In this document: piece by piece, positions 36,062-49,996 of the stretch
Position numbering within the stretch: position 1 is the stretch's first letter
Layout of the letters: every line of letters starts with the position of its first letter
DNA from: Gorsachius magnificus
Taxonomy: Eukaryota > Chordata > Aves > Pelecaniformes > Ardeidae
DNA: 64,000 bases
Direction of reading: 5' to 3'
NCBI GenBank assembly: GCA_034008185.1
Contig: CM067084.1
Span: 19,310,885-19,374,884 of the forward strand
Notes under the pieces: model-generated
The model's input: only the letters and a program-made list of their open reading frames with translations
Database searches by the model: none
Told to the model about the DNA's origin: nothing
Translations under genes and position numbers: made by a program

Positions 36062-39000
36062 CGAAATTCGTATTTTACATAGTTTCTCTCTGTTAAATAT
36101 AGTGTCAATAAACTGGACTTGTATATAAGAAGAGTAAACAAGTATGCTGGCATGGAAAAATATCTTGAGGACTGTAACGGAAGGCAGAAAATTAGATGAA
36201 CAGAGAAAGGTGGAATTTAAAGAAACTGAGGAAAATCACGAGACACACAAATCTGTCAGAGTGTGCCAGACAGATTTAGAAACATAGGATCATGTTACAG
36301 CTGGAAGCCTTCTCTTTCTCTATTTCACCTCTTCCCTCAGTTGCCTCAAAATTTAGGCTAGTTAAAAAGATACTTAGAGCCTCTGGCTGGCTTTTACTTC
36401 CAAGAAGACTTTGGATTGAGTATCTTACTCCATTTAATTTTGAAAATTGTGTGTTTAAAAAAAATTCAGTGGGAAACAGTATTGTCATTGGAAAATGATT
36501 ACTAATAACAAGGGAGTCTAGGACTATAGATTGTATCTGGTCACCTGTTGTAACAGGAAAAACATGTAGTACGTACATATAGCAAATCCTGACAACCCTA
36601 GTTGTCTATAGAGAATGCCTCTGTATGACCTGAAAATTGAAAGTCATCAAATACTTTCTAACATCACATAAAAGACTTCAAGGGGTTTTTTTCTACTGAA
36701 GGCCTTAAGTCACAAATGAAGAGGAAGATGAGTAGTTTCAACTAAAGCTTGTGCACATGCTTATTTTTTATTTTTATGCTTTTCCATCTTTTTTTCTCTT
36801 TCATCATTTGATATGTGACCACACCGGCTTGAATGGTGCTGCATAATACTGTATGATGTTAAATTATCTTAGGTGAGATTTCTTACAACTATAACAAAAG
36901 CAACTTAGATTTATAACATTTATTTAAATGAATGAAACACAGAGAAATGATCAAGTTCTGTACTATAAGTTAAAGTTGCTTATGCTTTCTTCAGACAGAT
37001 CGGGTGATTTACATTTGGTAAAATTCTGGGTCTGAATTTTTTTTTTTTTTTTAACTTAAACCTCAGTGCATGGGATCCTTTTTCCACATGTGTTCAGTTG
37101 CTGGTCTGTATACACAAACCTGTGAAGTTTTTAATTGTTTTCAGTACCTTGTGATGGTTATTTAGTAACCAAATCTAATGCATAGCTAAATCTTTACATC
37201 TTTACTTCAAAACAGTGTGTAATGATTTTTTTCTTATCAATTTTCTTATGTAACTTCACTGCAGTAGGTGAACAAAATCATTAACTTTATGAGTATTTCT
37301 TGAATTGTTCTTCAGTATAACACTTCTCAGGCATAGCTGCTAAAAGATATATAATGATGGCTTGCTCTTTTGTAAAATACTTTGGAGATGGAGCAGAGAG
37401 TATGAGTTTTCCAAGCTTTCTCAGTAGACCCACAAAAAGATCTCTTAAGATCCATTTGCAATCCAGCTGAGAGAAGAAACCCCAGAAAAATACACTTGCA
37501 AAAAATAGTATTGTTCACAATGTACGCTCATTTGAATTAGTACAGAAATGAGTTAATAATTAATTGTGAACTACGATTATTTAAAAATGGCTTTACAATT
37601 AAAATATTATTTGCACTCTCTAATGGAAAATACAGGCAACCATAAAGGTAGCGTAAAAGGCATGGAGGCTGTACATAGAAACTAAAAGAAATTCCCTGTA
37701 AAGTAATACCAAATTTAGTTTGCATGTCTGCTTTTACTACTGACAGAGAAATAAATCATTCTTACAACACTTATGCTACAAAACAAAACCAGATTAGCTG
37801 TGAATAGCTTCAAGGTTATTAAAGTTTGTATACAAGGTAGACTTAGAAATAGAATTAAAAACTTCATGCATGTTTAAAAGTGTGCTTTAATGTGCATAAT
37901 ATGAAACTAACAAGCTAGATGTAATGCAGCTTGTATGACATTTAAAATACATTAAAAATCTCAACTTTGTTTTTAGCTGCTCAGTTAAATAGGCAAATAT
38001 TAGAACTTGATGATTTTGTTCCTGTAGCTGTACGCAAGAGTTTTGTTAACTTAGTTTAATTTCTTTTTGCTTTAGTTAAATATACAAGAAGTAACACTTC
38101 ACATATTACTATGCATTGTGTTACAATCCATGCTAAAGGAGATAAATTCCCTGATTTTCGTAGCATTGTATATAAATTCAAAATCATTTTGCAAGGAGTT
38201 ATACTGTTGGATGTTGCTGAAGAGATCAGGATTGCCAATGATGTAAAATACAACATAAAATTGTGTGCTCCCTTTAAATTAGTGTGTGTGTGGCAAAAAT
38301 CTTCAAGTTAGCTTCTGGAAGCAAAAATATATCCATAATACAAGCAGCCTTTACAATGTTGGGTATAGTAGATTTATTTCTGAACTGCTGAATGTGTTTC
38401 TGGAGTTGGCTAACTTGCTCTTGCAGTTCAAGAGGACACTGTGCTTGTGCTAGACAAGTGAACTGTAAACCCCTGGCTCAGCTGACTTCTATGAAGTTCA
38501 CTTTAGATGGTGTTTCAAGGATCAGACTACTGAAGTGAAGAAATACTTGTAATGCTTAAGAGAGTCAGAAATTAGAGTGAAGTCTGGAGATTTAAGGAGA
38601 GATACTGTTTCAATTGACCTATACCAGGGGAAAGTAAAAAGCAGTCCAGTTGCCCTTAGCAAAGTTTGAGGGATTCTGGGCAGTAAATCTTTTTTTTTTT
38701 TAATGTAGCCCATCTCCTTTTCTATGTGTACAACACTAGGATATCTAAAGCATTTTCTGCATCTTTAATTATTATTTGAACTTAGTCTCAGAAGCTTGAT
38801 TTGCTGATTGCAGCCAGCCAGCATCTTCAGGTAAAAACAGTATTGTAAGCTGTTCAGATTACTTCATATCTTGTCCACATAATGAAGAAATAATTTTATT
38901 TAGATAGTGTGCTGCTTCCATACCTACAACTTCTTATCTAATGTCAATGCACTGTTTGAGCAGTTGCAAGAATTTTTATATAAATCCTCTACTCGTCAGC

Positions 39001-41910
39001 ATCTGATAACCAGACAAAACAAAGTTGTGTGGGGAGAAGGGAATAAAACTTTTAAATACAATTAAATCTGTCGGAAGTGGAAGATTTTGGACAGGCAAGA
39101 GCAAAAAGTGGTAATTTTGTTTGAGAACAGGAACTGTCTCTTCTCCAGGAATAATTTCCATATGTGCTGGGTTGTTATTTGATATTATTTCTTAAAAAGT
39201 TATTTAAACTTGAAAAGGTAATCATAATAGCATATAGATATATAAAATATCAGCAATATAAAGAAGAGTAACATTGTAAGTTTTACCCAAGTGTCCTCAA
39301 CTATTCACAGCAGCCCAGCTTGATGTTGCAGGTTAGTTGTTTGTTATGTACCATTCTTTTTGTTGTTGGAAACAGCGGTGTTTTATTCATGAATATGGAT
39401 CCCATTGGTCAGACAACCACATGCAGTTACTGCTCCGAAGAGATTACCATTGACATATAAAATAAGAAATAGTATATAGTTATAGACAACAGGACTACAG
39501 GGAAATGCTGACATACATTATTCAGTATCATAGTGCTCTGTGTACCAACAGTTTACTGTTGTACATTTAGGCACGTGAATATTTCAGTAAAAATGAGGCC
39601 TTAAAATTCTTCTTTAAGTCTCTGTGCTGTATAATGCAAGTTCATCCCTATAACCTCTTTCAGAATGAAACAGGCCTGTTAGAATCATCTAGATTAAATT
39701 CTTCTCCGTCTCTCATAAGAATTAAAACCAGAAATTATCATGCTTTGCTTAACTTGCTGCAAAAATCACTGCTAAGAAAGAATGAAGATAGCCTTGTGTG
39801 GGTTTTTCTCCACAAACCAGGAAGTGTTACTTGGAAGAAATTATGCTGTTTGCCACTGGAATGTTCTTTTGGGTGGGCACAAAGCCCCTTCTGTGGTTGC
39901 AAAGATGTTACCCTGCACAGATCCATAAGAAACACAAGGGTATAACTTGTTATGCTCAAAAGTATTGATTCTGAAATATCTACCAATGTTAAATAGGTGT
40001 GGGTTGGGGTTTTGGGCAGGGTGGAAGGGGGCTGTTTTCTTTTTAAAAGTGTCTAGAGAAGGGAAATGGCATTCTGACACTGATACTAACATTACATTGT
40101 ACATAGTACTGAGCTCAGTGAGAATGCTTTCCTAAAGAAGGTAAATTTTCAACGTCCCTTAGAAAGGGAACAGACTGTTGTAATATCTTTCAGAGAGAAA
40201 ATATATGCTGAAATAAAATCTTCCTATTTCTTTGGTGAGAAATGTTACTGTAACATGTGTCAGTTATGGAAAGAAAATTTACAACTCCTCTCTGAAGCTT
40301 CAACAAGATATCACTATTAAGCAACAAAAACATGGACTCAAGTCTACTTGATTCTCTTGCAGTACAGATTTAAAAGAAGAAATACAGTGTAGTAGAACTC
40401 CTTTGTGCAGCTGGGTGTTAACATTTGAATACCATGAAATTGCAAGCACTGTGGAAATGACAAATTTCCAAAAATTGATTCCATAAAATACATAATACTG
40501 CAGAAAATCTGAGACGAGCAGCAACTTTTATTATATTCCGCAGATGAGACAAAAAAAGAGAACGTTTACAACATAAAACTGAGATGATGCTTAATAATGA
40601 AATCTTGGTAGGTTTTACACATGATCTATTTATTTGTTTCCACATTACTTTCTAACATTAACAGCAAAATTGTTGGTGTATACAGCCATCCACACATAAA
40701 GATGCACACACACACTTATATAGGGTCCTTATTTTGTCCAGCTAAAGGAATTAGTATTTCCATTCACCAGCAAAAAAGGTATCCAATTTGAATTACAAGA
40801 CTAAATGATAACTAACTTAATGTCCACTAAACCCCCCTCATCTTGTAAGGTAAGTTAAAGGAATTGAATTCTGTTATTATGTACATTTTACAGTCCCTTT
40901 GACTTTCCGAGGTAGTGTGACAAGTTGACGCTGTGACTAAGGCAAGACCTATGTGTCACAGCATGTTCTGATTGATTTAAATTCAAATTAATAGTAGTGT
41001 AAAAATGTTAATGTTCTCACTCATATGTAAATAAATTGACCTTTTGGGCTATATTGTATTAATAAAATCTTGCCATTTCAAGTAAAATATTATTTCCATC
41101 ATTCCTGCATATTTAATTGTCAAAGTAAAATTATGTACTCTATGCATGGAGAATTTACCCTGTGGAAGACGCTATCATAAAGTTAGGAATCAAATTGATT
41201 CCATGGACATTAAAGCCTATAGAGGAAACATTTCATTTTCCCTTCAAGATTGTGGGGTTTTTTTTAATATGATACATTTAGTGGTGTAAAATTAACCAGA
41301 TCCTTTTGAAGGCTCTGTAGTGCATTCAAAATAAATTATATCATAATTGTAAAAAAGAAAAATTAAGTTGTTCCTCTTGTTTGTTGAGGAGTTTGATATG
41401 AGGAGAGGGGAAGAGTTGAATGTGAAATTTTAAAGAGGAAGGCTTTTTTGTTTTGTTTTTCTAAGACAAAAAAAGGGAGGAAGCCCTGATGTTTCTCATT
41501 TAGAATCTTGAAAGGATTGTATGTAATATAATGGAACTGCAGTACAAAACACCAATAGAAAGGACTTGATTCCAAAGATTTAAAAAAAAAAGTGTGAGAA
41601 AGAAGTGGTTAGTAATAAAAATTGTTATCAAGGACTTTGGGATTTTATACTTATTCTGTCTTCTCCTGTTACATCAAAATCTTTTCTCAAAATCTTTTCT
41701 CAAAATCATTAAAAATGCATAGCAGATGTTTTCCTTTTGCTCTCCCATATCAAATAATAAATCTCATTATTTTCTAATTATGTATGCACCTTTCAGTATT
41801 TGTGTTTGAAGTAAAAAAGATTACAATGCATTTCCATATTGAGGATGACAAAACAATCTTTAAGATATAGCTAAACATCTACAACTTTCTTGTGATAATG
41901 TATTTCCTTG

Positions 41911-42096
41911 GGACTTGTTTGGGGTGTGTGTGGAGTTTTCCAACAGCAGCTAAAAATGTGGAAAGCAGTGTGGTGGTTTTGGGGTGTACAGTGGGGAGGG
42001 GGTTTATTGGTGGTGGTTTGTTTTGTTTGTTTTGGTGTTGTGTGTGGGTGTGTTAGGGTTTTTTGATTTTTTTGTTTGTTTGTTTGTTTTGTTTTT
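41911..42096. repeat. T/G-rich low-complexity tract
   Basis: The plus strand is almost free of C over most of this tract, with repeated GGTTTT, GTGTGTG and TTTGTTTGT words. A minus-strand frame across it encodes mostly Thr, Lys, Gln and Pro and is a composition artefact. Confidence 0.8.
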
Positions 42097-42946
42097 AACA
42101 ACTGCTTTGGTCCTCAGCTATTTGAAAAAAAAACAAAACCAAAATTGGCTTATGGTATAAAATTTTGAGGATACTTTGAGGGGAAAAAAAAAAGGAGGGG
42201 ATCAGAACAGATATGATGCTCACAGTTTAGGTAGAAAATAAAGTTAGCTCTTTAGGTGTATACTACAAAGAAGTTTCAAAAATATTTCCAAGATTTGGTT
42301 GGTTATTTCTTCTTCTTCACAGGTAGATTCCAGAGTTCTAAGCAAATGATCTTCAGACCTACTGGAAGAATTGGGTCCTAATATTGTGCATTATCTATGT
42401 TCCTATACAAAAGACTTACTCACTTTATGATATGTTAATGACTTGTTGAAACAAAAATGTGCTTTGCATTTTGTCTCATGAAGAGCATTCAGCAGTTTTA
42501 AAGCATTTTTTTTTCCAGTATAAAGTTCTAGACTCTGGGCTAGGTACAGGCAGGGATGAATTATTACTAACAACAATATGATAGTGAGTTAAAATTTCTG
42601 TGCACTTTTATATTGAAAAACTTCCATAAAAGGAGAGTATCCTCTCTACTTGTATGACAATCTAAGCTTCAAGGGAAATAGCTCAAGCTACAAATCATAA
42701 ATCTCATTAAAATTACTATGTCTGAGAGTAAGCAAGAGCACCTAAATGGGTGGATGAAAAATGTCAACAGTAGGAATGTGGATAACAGAGATAAGGGATG
42801 TAAACCTGACAAAACTGATGAATTGTTAGATGTTTAGTAATCACTAAACCTCTGATAGTCTTCCTATTGCTTACTATGATAGTGTTTAAAACATAATCTA
42901 CAGACTTTAACTTGAAAGGAGAAAAAACCCCACCCTGACAAGTTCT

Positions 42947-43018
42947 TTGTTGGTTTTTTTTTTTGTTGTGGTGTTTTTTGGGTGTTTTTTTTTGTTTGGG
43001 TGTTTGGTTTTTTTTGTG
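42947..43018. repeat. T/G-rich low-complexity tract
   Basis: T runs of up to about ten alternate with GGTG and GGGTG words. The same style of tract recurs elsewhere in the window (2999-3038, 14640-14680, 52841-52923, 62577-62641). Confidence 0.8.
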
Positions 43019-46000
43019 CTATGCTGGGACATTGTTGGGAGTTGAAGAGCTTTGGTCTTCACGATGAGCACTTCATTGATGCATGCAGAATATTAATTGT
43101 GCAAATCCTCTGAGTAGTCAATGACAATGGGCCCTACCCATCGTGAGGAGATGCAGAACTGCTTTATGCTGCAAAAAGACTGCTGTCATTTCAATAACAG
43201 TGGCTGAGATTTCACTGCTAAAGTTTATAGTGGAGTTACTTCCAGAATCTCCTTTACTTTCATTTTGCAGTGGAAATATTTTTCTTTGCCTCTTCCTAGA
43301 ATGGCTCCAATATCATCCTATTGTTCTCCCTGGTAACTTTGTGTAAGGTGTTCACCCCCTTGTCTTGCTTTAGGAAAAGGATGTGGATAACTGGTGCCTC
43401 CGTAGGAGCAGATTAGTTCTGGTCTTTCATTGTAAGCTTTACCAGTGCCATGCCTTCCCCATCAATGCCTAGTGCACCTTCATCCCATTTGTTCCCTGTG
43501 ATAGCTGCAGCAGCATGGGATTCAGCTCATGAAATGTAGTGATCTTGGACAATGGGATAACCAGAATTCTAACCATGGCAAGTTTTATATCACTTAGTGA
43601 TACCAGAAAAAATAGATGAAGTAGGAGCAGGTAAGGACTGGGTCTCTTTACGAAGCCTGTCCTAGACTGTTCCAGGAGCTACTATCCAAACATGGAATGA
43701 ACTAATCCCCTTCACAAAAGGCTGCTAACCATGGAGTGGTGAAGTTACGCAGCAGTTAAGATTCAGCAGTTTTCAGTCTATTGTATAATTACAGCTACAA
43801 AAACAATCTGGTAAAACTTTAACATTGGCTAGAAGTGTGGTAAAGACTATCAAGAGAGGGCAAGAAAAGAAAAAAGGTTTTTTCCTGTGGCATGAAAATA
43901 CCAAGTGTGTAATACTACCACATAGAATTGCTTTAGTTAAGAGGCATTTCTTTTAATTTTATAATTCAGTATTTTTAATGTTCCTTTTAAGTAAATACCT
44001 GAACAGTATGTTTATACTTCTTTAAAACACATTATGTGGACATTTTGAGTGTCAAAAATGACTTTTGTTTTTTTAATGAAATTAGTGATTCATTTTAATT
44101 GGAGTTCACTTTAAACCATTTTTTGTAATGGCTTTTAAATTTGCTTAAACAAAAAGTTCTTTCTTCATATTTAGAGTTTTTATTACGATCATGAAATTAT
44201 TTAGCTTGTTTCTCTGAGACTGGCCTTTTATGCATATTCATGTAACAGGAAGAGCTGTCTAGAAATGTTAAGAAAAAGTAAATTTTTTTTAAGGAAAAGC
44301 AGCAAATTATTTCTCTGCTCTTTGCTAGAGTCAGTAAATCATTAGGTCCCATGGCTCTTGTGCAGAACAAATCTACCTCAGATCGCACAGAATGCTGAAG
44401 AACAGAGAACCCTGGTGTGATGCAAATTGACCAAACAGCTGCTGAATGTTGAATTCTAACAATGCTTTAAACAACTGCTTTCTTTTGGGAGATTAATATT
44501 AAAAACTGCAAGTAGAATAAGACTTGACAAGGCTTGACTACTGAAAATTTTTAGGCAATTCAAGATTGCTAGTTATTCAGTATTTCTAAGTAATTTTTTA
44601 AAGGCGTATACTTAAAAGTTCATGACAGTTTTCAAAATAGTGCAAACCATTATGAGGTCTGTTACTAGGGAACATGTGAAGGAAGAATTTAAATTCATAA
44701 ATAATATGGGGGGTTTATTATGTAGATTAATTTATTAACTTACTTAAATTGATGAGGACAGGTGGAGGGAAACCAGTACTAGATGTTTAAAAATGCTTGA
44801 AGTTTGCAAGGTTGAGCACACAGTTCCCAAGGACTGTTTGCTGAAAGATCTTGCCTGCCTGATTTGGGCATTCAGGGTGGCAGCAAGGGGGGAAGGGTTC
44901 TGTAAAGGTATTTTATTCATAGAGTATTACAGAAAGCTTTGAATGTTGGTTATGAGTGGAAATTACCTGCCTGCTGCCTCAATAGTTAAAATGTTGTCCT
45001 GACAACAGAATACATGTGGAAATAGTACATGTGGTTCACAAATTGCAAGTGCTAAGGTTGTGTAATATAGGAGAAACTGAGAGATATAAAGAATATTTGG
45101 TTTATGTTGGCTGTAAACTTACAGCTAAGTCAAAGGTCACTTTACATTTAAATTAATATAAAATTTTCCAACTAAAAATGTTCTCAGGACTGAAACCTGC
45201 ACATTAGTAATATCTGAAAAAGACCCAGGAGTGGCTATAATAGACTTGCACAGAAGCTGGCTTTGGGAGATTCCACAAAATTTTTAGTATACTTATAACC
45301 TAGCTGTTTCTTTTGAAATATCCCAGATTGAAAGAAAAGAAGATAAAAAGATTCTGAATAAAAATATAAAATATTCTGAAATATTTGGTTTAAACAATTA
45401 AATTTAGGGAAAAAAACCCACCAAACTCTTTCAGAATAGGGAGAAATTTGATTTTCAGACAGTTCCAGTTGACTCACTGCTTGTAATTCCCTGTATAGAA
45501 TGATTGAGCTGAAAAACATCTGAAGAATGTTAAATGTCATCAAGAATTGAATGAAGTATATTCTGAAGTGATTATAAACCCTGTTCCTTCAATGAATTCC
45601 CTAAATAGTAATGAACAGGGAGTTAATCAGAAGGTTTGCTAGCTGTGGATGTTGATACTTTGTGAATTGATTTAATTTATAAAAGACTTCAAACAAAGTT
45701 GGGGGAGGGAGGGCAAGCAACAGTGCTTGGAAGCAACTTTTTCTGGTTTAAACAAAAAATCATCAGTGTATTTGATACAGTGCTCAGTGGCAGGAAAAAC
45801 ATTGCTTATCTAACGGAAAAATAATGATACAGGAATTTATGAAATAAAATACTGGACATTTAAAGCTGCTTCTTAAACCATATCTAATCAAATCTTCCAT
45901 GTTTGTGCAGGCCCTCTGGCTTTGCATATTCATAGTTATTTGAAATTAAATGTAGATGTGTTTAGTTGATATTTTCTTGGTAGAGTAGCATAAAATTATA

Positions 46001-48049
46001 CCTTGTTATTAAGGCATGTCTCTTTTCCCAAGGGCAGCGTGGACCTTCTAAATATCTGTTTTCATTAGAAGAAAGAATTTGTTAGTTAAATTTCTTGAAG
46101 TTCACATGGAGATTAAAATTTAAAAGTAAATCTGTCAAGTACAGATATTTTAGTTACACTAGTTATTGAAACCATCTAATAAGATCAAATCTTTGCTCTT
46201 TCATTCTACTATGTACACCTATGTTGATTTAATTATCTGGAAAGAATATAAGTAACCATATAGAAACTGAAAAAATGTAGAGGTTTTTTCCAGTAATGGG
46301 AGTCACTTGGGTAGTACTTCAGAGGGTTTCTCAGCCCTTCCCTATGTGATCTAGTAGGTAGGGCATACATGATGTGATTTTTACAGTCTCCTGAACGTAA
46401 ATCCTGCTACCACAATGTTCTGTGGTAGAATAGCATTTCTGGGGGCATTTGTTTCTTTATAAAGTTGCAAGCTAGGCACAAAAAGAGACAGACAACTGGC
46501 TTTGAGTGACAGTTCCCACAATGCCCAGTATTACTCTACCCAAGTAAAATGCAAGTTCTCTTAAAGCTTCCATTAAACATCCTTTATGGACTAATCCTAT
46601 TTGTTTTTTACTAATTACATCTTTTAGGATAAGAGATTTAAGAACACCTCTATCTGAATTTTTTACAATGGTCTGCATTTCTTCACTTTCTCTCCTGCAG
46701 ATCTTCTGTCCCATTCTTCTTTTACCATGCATCAGATCTGGTCTGTGAAAGCAGAAAGCCAGCCAAATACAATGACTATAAAGTTCTGTGAAAGACAGTT
46801 TTAACCATAACAAAAAAAAATCCAAACCAAGAGAGTTGGGGGATGTTATGAATAAAAATGAATTGGTAATTTTAATTCATGGACAGTTTATACCCCAAGG
46901 TACTTCTTAATTGCATTTTAATTCTATGTAATTATGGGTGGAGAGTTCTGTTTTAAGATTATATTCTGTGTAGAATAATTTTCTAGGCTGGTAATATGTA
47001 AATACTTGAAATTCATGACTGTGTTCTTGTCTTTCACACAAAAATATACAGGAGCTGGATCTAAACCACAATGAAATTACTCCGCTGACCTCACTGGAAT
47101 TCAGATGAATGTCTGTATTTGTAACTGAGAGAGATTTCAGCATATTCAAACTAAAAAAAATAGGTTTTTTCCATCAGTAATTCTTCTTCAGTTGGCTTTA
47201 GGTAAGACATGAGCAAAAAAAGTGCTTGGAACTTCCTCTTTTCCTGCCTCATACAGTCTTGCAGATTACACACAAGGACAAACAGGATTATGAAAGTTGT
47301 AATTTTTTTTTTGCAGTTCTCATAAGCAACTGGTTGTTCTCACAGGACCAATAAGCATCATTTTGTTCCCTAGTTCATCAGCAGAAAAACTGACAGTTAA
47401 AACATGGAGTTGAATTTTTCTTATTCCCCAAAGACCATAGGCCAGGACAGAATGGGAACTAGACCTTCATACATTTATTTCAGTGCTTCATAAAATGAAA
47501 GTAGTGCCCTATACGAAGAGACTAGCTGTAATCATTACATGACTGCAAATGCTTTTTCTCTGCCTGGAGCATTCTAGTGTCCACTGTCAGACTTCTTTAA
47601 TCCTCTAGCTTGCTGACTTTTCTCCCAAATTCCCAGAGCAAAATCCATTTCTGTATTAGATTTTCTGAGGCTACCTCAATTTCCACATATCTCCTGGTTA
47701 GTGCAGTACCTGTAATGCCCCTCAGCTATCTGCTTTACATTGTGACATATAAAAATACCTGCTGTCCTTACTTTTCTTCACCATTTTTGAAAGCCTATCT
47801 TTGAATCACTAGCGAGTCAAAAAAGTTCTGAACTTCTTATTTGATATTCTTGTTTCTTCTTCAGCAAATGCAGTTTTCTATTGGAATAACGCATTTATCT
47901 TTCACTTGTATATTTGAACAACACCAGCACATTACCCACTGACAGGGGAATGGTTTTATGCAAAACTTGAGTATGAAACATGGTCTGAGTGACAGGGAGG
48001 GCCACATTGTTTGTTTGCTTCCTATCTCTCCTCACAGGCAGCACGTCCG

Positions 48050-49880
48050 GAGGTTATGACGGGAGAAAATTAGAAGGGCCAAAGCCCAACTAGAACTTAA
48101 TCTGGCTACTACTGTAAAAGACAATAAAATTGTTTCTATAAATATATTAGCAACAAAAGGAAGGGCTAAGGAGAATATCCATCCTTTATGGGGGAAATAT
48201 AGTGACAAATGATGAGGAAAAGTCTGAGGTATGTAATGCCTTCTCTGCCTCAGTCTTATTATTAAAGACCAGTTGTTCTTGGGGACCTAGCCCCCTGAGC
48301 TGGGAGACAGGGGCAGGCAGCAGAATGGAGCCCCCATAATTCAAGGGGAATGGTTAGCAACCTGCTACACCACTTAAGCACATGCACGTCTATGGGGCTG
48401 AATGGGATCCCAAGGGTACTGAGGAAGCTGGTGGAAGTGCTCACCAAACCACTTTCCATCATTTATCACCAGTCCTGGCTCACTGGGGAGGTCCCAGTTG
48501 ACTGGAAGTTAGCAAATGTGATGCCCATCTATAAAAAGGGCTGGAAGGAGGATCTGGGAAACTACAGGCCTGTCAGCCTGACTTCTGTGCTGGGGAAGGC
48601 TGTGGAACAGATCATCTTGAGTGCTGTCATGTGGCACATACAGGACAACCAGGTGATCAGGTTTAGTCAGCATGGGTTTATGAAAGGCAAGTCCTGCTTG
48701 ACTAAGCTGATTTCCTGCTATGACAAGTCAACCTGCTTAGTGGATAAGGGAAAGGCTGTGCATGTAGTGTACCTGGACTTTAGTAAAGCTTTTGACACAG
48801 TTTCCCACAGCATCCTCCTGGAGAAAACTGGCTGCTCATGGCTTGGACAAGCTGGGTAAAAAGCTGGCTGGATGTCCAGGCCCAAAGAGTTGTGGTGGAT
48901 GGAGTTAAATTCAGTTGGCAGCCAGTCACAAGTGTTGTTTCCCAGGGCTCAGTTCTGTTTAATACCTTTATCAATGGTCTGGACAAGGCGATTGAGTGTA
49001 CCGTCAGTAAGCTTGCAGTTGACACCAAATTGGGTGGGAGTGTTGATCTGCTTCAGGGTAGGGAGGATATACAGAGCGACCTGGGCAGGCTGGCTTGATG
49101 GGCCAAGGCCAACTGTATGTGGTTCAACAAGGTCAAGTGCCAGGTCCTGCACTTGGATCACAACAACTCCATGCAACGTTACAAGCTTGGGGGAGAGTGC
49201 CTAGAAAGCTGCCCAGCAGGAAAGGACCTGGGGGTGTTGGCTGAGAGTTGGCTGAATATGAGCCAGCAGTGTGTCCAGGTGGCCAAGAGGGCCAACAGCA
49301 TCCTGCCTTGAATCAGGAACAGTGTGGCCAGCAGGAGCAAGGAAGTGATTGTCCCCCTGTACTTGGCACTGGTGAGGCTGCACCTCGAATACTGTGTTCA
49401 GTTTTGGGCCCCTCGCCTACAATTGAGGCACTGGAGCGTGTCCAAAGAAGGGCAACAAAGCTGGTGAAGGGTGTGGAGCACAAGTCTGATGAGGAGTGGC
49501 TGAGGGAACTGGGGTTCTTTAGTCTGGAGAAGAGGGGGATGACAGGAGACCTTATCACCCTCTACAACTACCTGACAGGAGGCTGTAGCGAGGTGAGTGT
49601 TGGTCTCTTCTCCCTGGTGACAAGTGATAGGACAAGAGGAAATGGCCTCAAGTTGTGTCGGGGGAGGTTTAGATTAGATATTAGGAAAAAAATTTCTCCA
49701 CTGAAAGGGTTATCAGGCACTGGAATGGGCTGCCCAGGGAAGTGGTTGAGTCCCCATCCCTGGAGGTATTTAAAAAATGTGTGGATGAGGTGCTTAGGGA
49801 CATGGTTTAGTAGTGGAAAGGTATGGTTGGACTTGATGATCTTAAAGGTTCTTTTCCAAACAAATGATTCTATGAGTCTA
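48050..49880 (+). mobile_element. CR1 LINE copy 3, 5'-truncated and decayed
   Basis: Homology to CR1 ORF2 begins at about 48050, at the position equivalent to residue 150 of the copy-1 frame ([12 protein letters not shown]). It runs through the RT and C-terminal region to a CR1 3' end with AATGATTCTATGA near 49862-49876. The ORF2 frame is broken repeatedly. The copy is 5'-truncated further than copy 1 and is markedly more diverged. A second short CR1 end follows without spacer. Confidence 0.92.
48350..49840 (+). pseudogene. CR1 reverse transcriptase remnant
   Basis: Frame segments 48350-48859, 48838-49098, 49117-49311 and 49248-49883 together cover the RT and C-terminal domain in several reading frames. 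NYRPVSL and [14 protein letters not shown] are kept. The [11 protein letters not shown] box has become SVVSQGS with a short deletion, and the catalytic FADD box reads LAVD in [11 protein letters not shown]. Loss of the second catalytic motif, the stops and the frameshifts show it is dead. The C-terminal [10 protein letters not shown] block and the final frame are still legible. Confidence 0.9.
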
Positions 49881-49996
49881 TAAAAGACAGGTAGATGTGG
49901 TGCTTAGGGTCATGGTTTAGTGGTGGAATGGCAGTATTAGGTTAATGGTTGGACTTGATCTTAAAGGTCCTTTCCAACCTAAATGATTCTATGATT
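49881..49996 (+). mobile_element. Short CR1 3'-end copy abutting copy 3
   Basis: A 116-bp CR1 3' fragment starts with AAAGACAGGTAGATGTGG, repeats the CATGGTTTAG and GGTTGGACTTGAT blocks already seen at the end of copy 3, and ends ATTCTATGATT. It directly follows the ATTCTATGAGTCTA tail of copy 3 in the same orientation, so two successive CR1 3' ends lie in tandem. Confidence 0.88.

Larger units (their letters stand above)
29146..48049. other. Long AT-rich desert without recognised gene
   Basis: No convincing gene, LTR or LINE is visible over about 19 kb. The longest frames are 130 codons (plus, 31194-31586) and 117 codons (minus, 46472-46825); neither gives a peptide I recognise. Items of note are a T23 run at 32094-32116, a G20 run at 36042-36061, T/G-rich low-complexity stretches at 41911-42096 and 42947-43018, a 14-bp tandem duplication near 41675-41702, and a possible degenerate CR1 end near 45495-45545. 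The region would fit a gene desert or a very long intron. Confidence 0.55.

Noticed and set aside
36270..36330. CATAGGATCATGTTACAGCTGG as a repeat end
   Set aside because: Only a short resemblance to CR1-like ends, with no continuing similarity.
45495..45545. Degenerate CR1 3' end (TAGAATGATTGAGCTG ... ATGTCATCAAG)
   Set aside because: The word order resembles a CR1 3' end but there are too many mismatches to be sure without alignment.
46472..46825. 117-codon minus-strand open frame
   Set aside because: No recognisable motif, and nothing around it looks like promoter, exon borders or a retrocopy tail.
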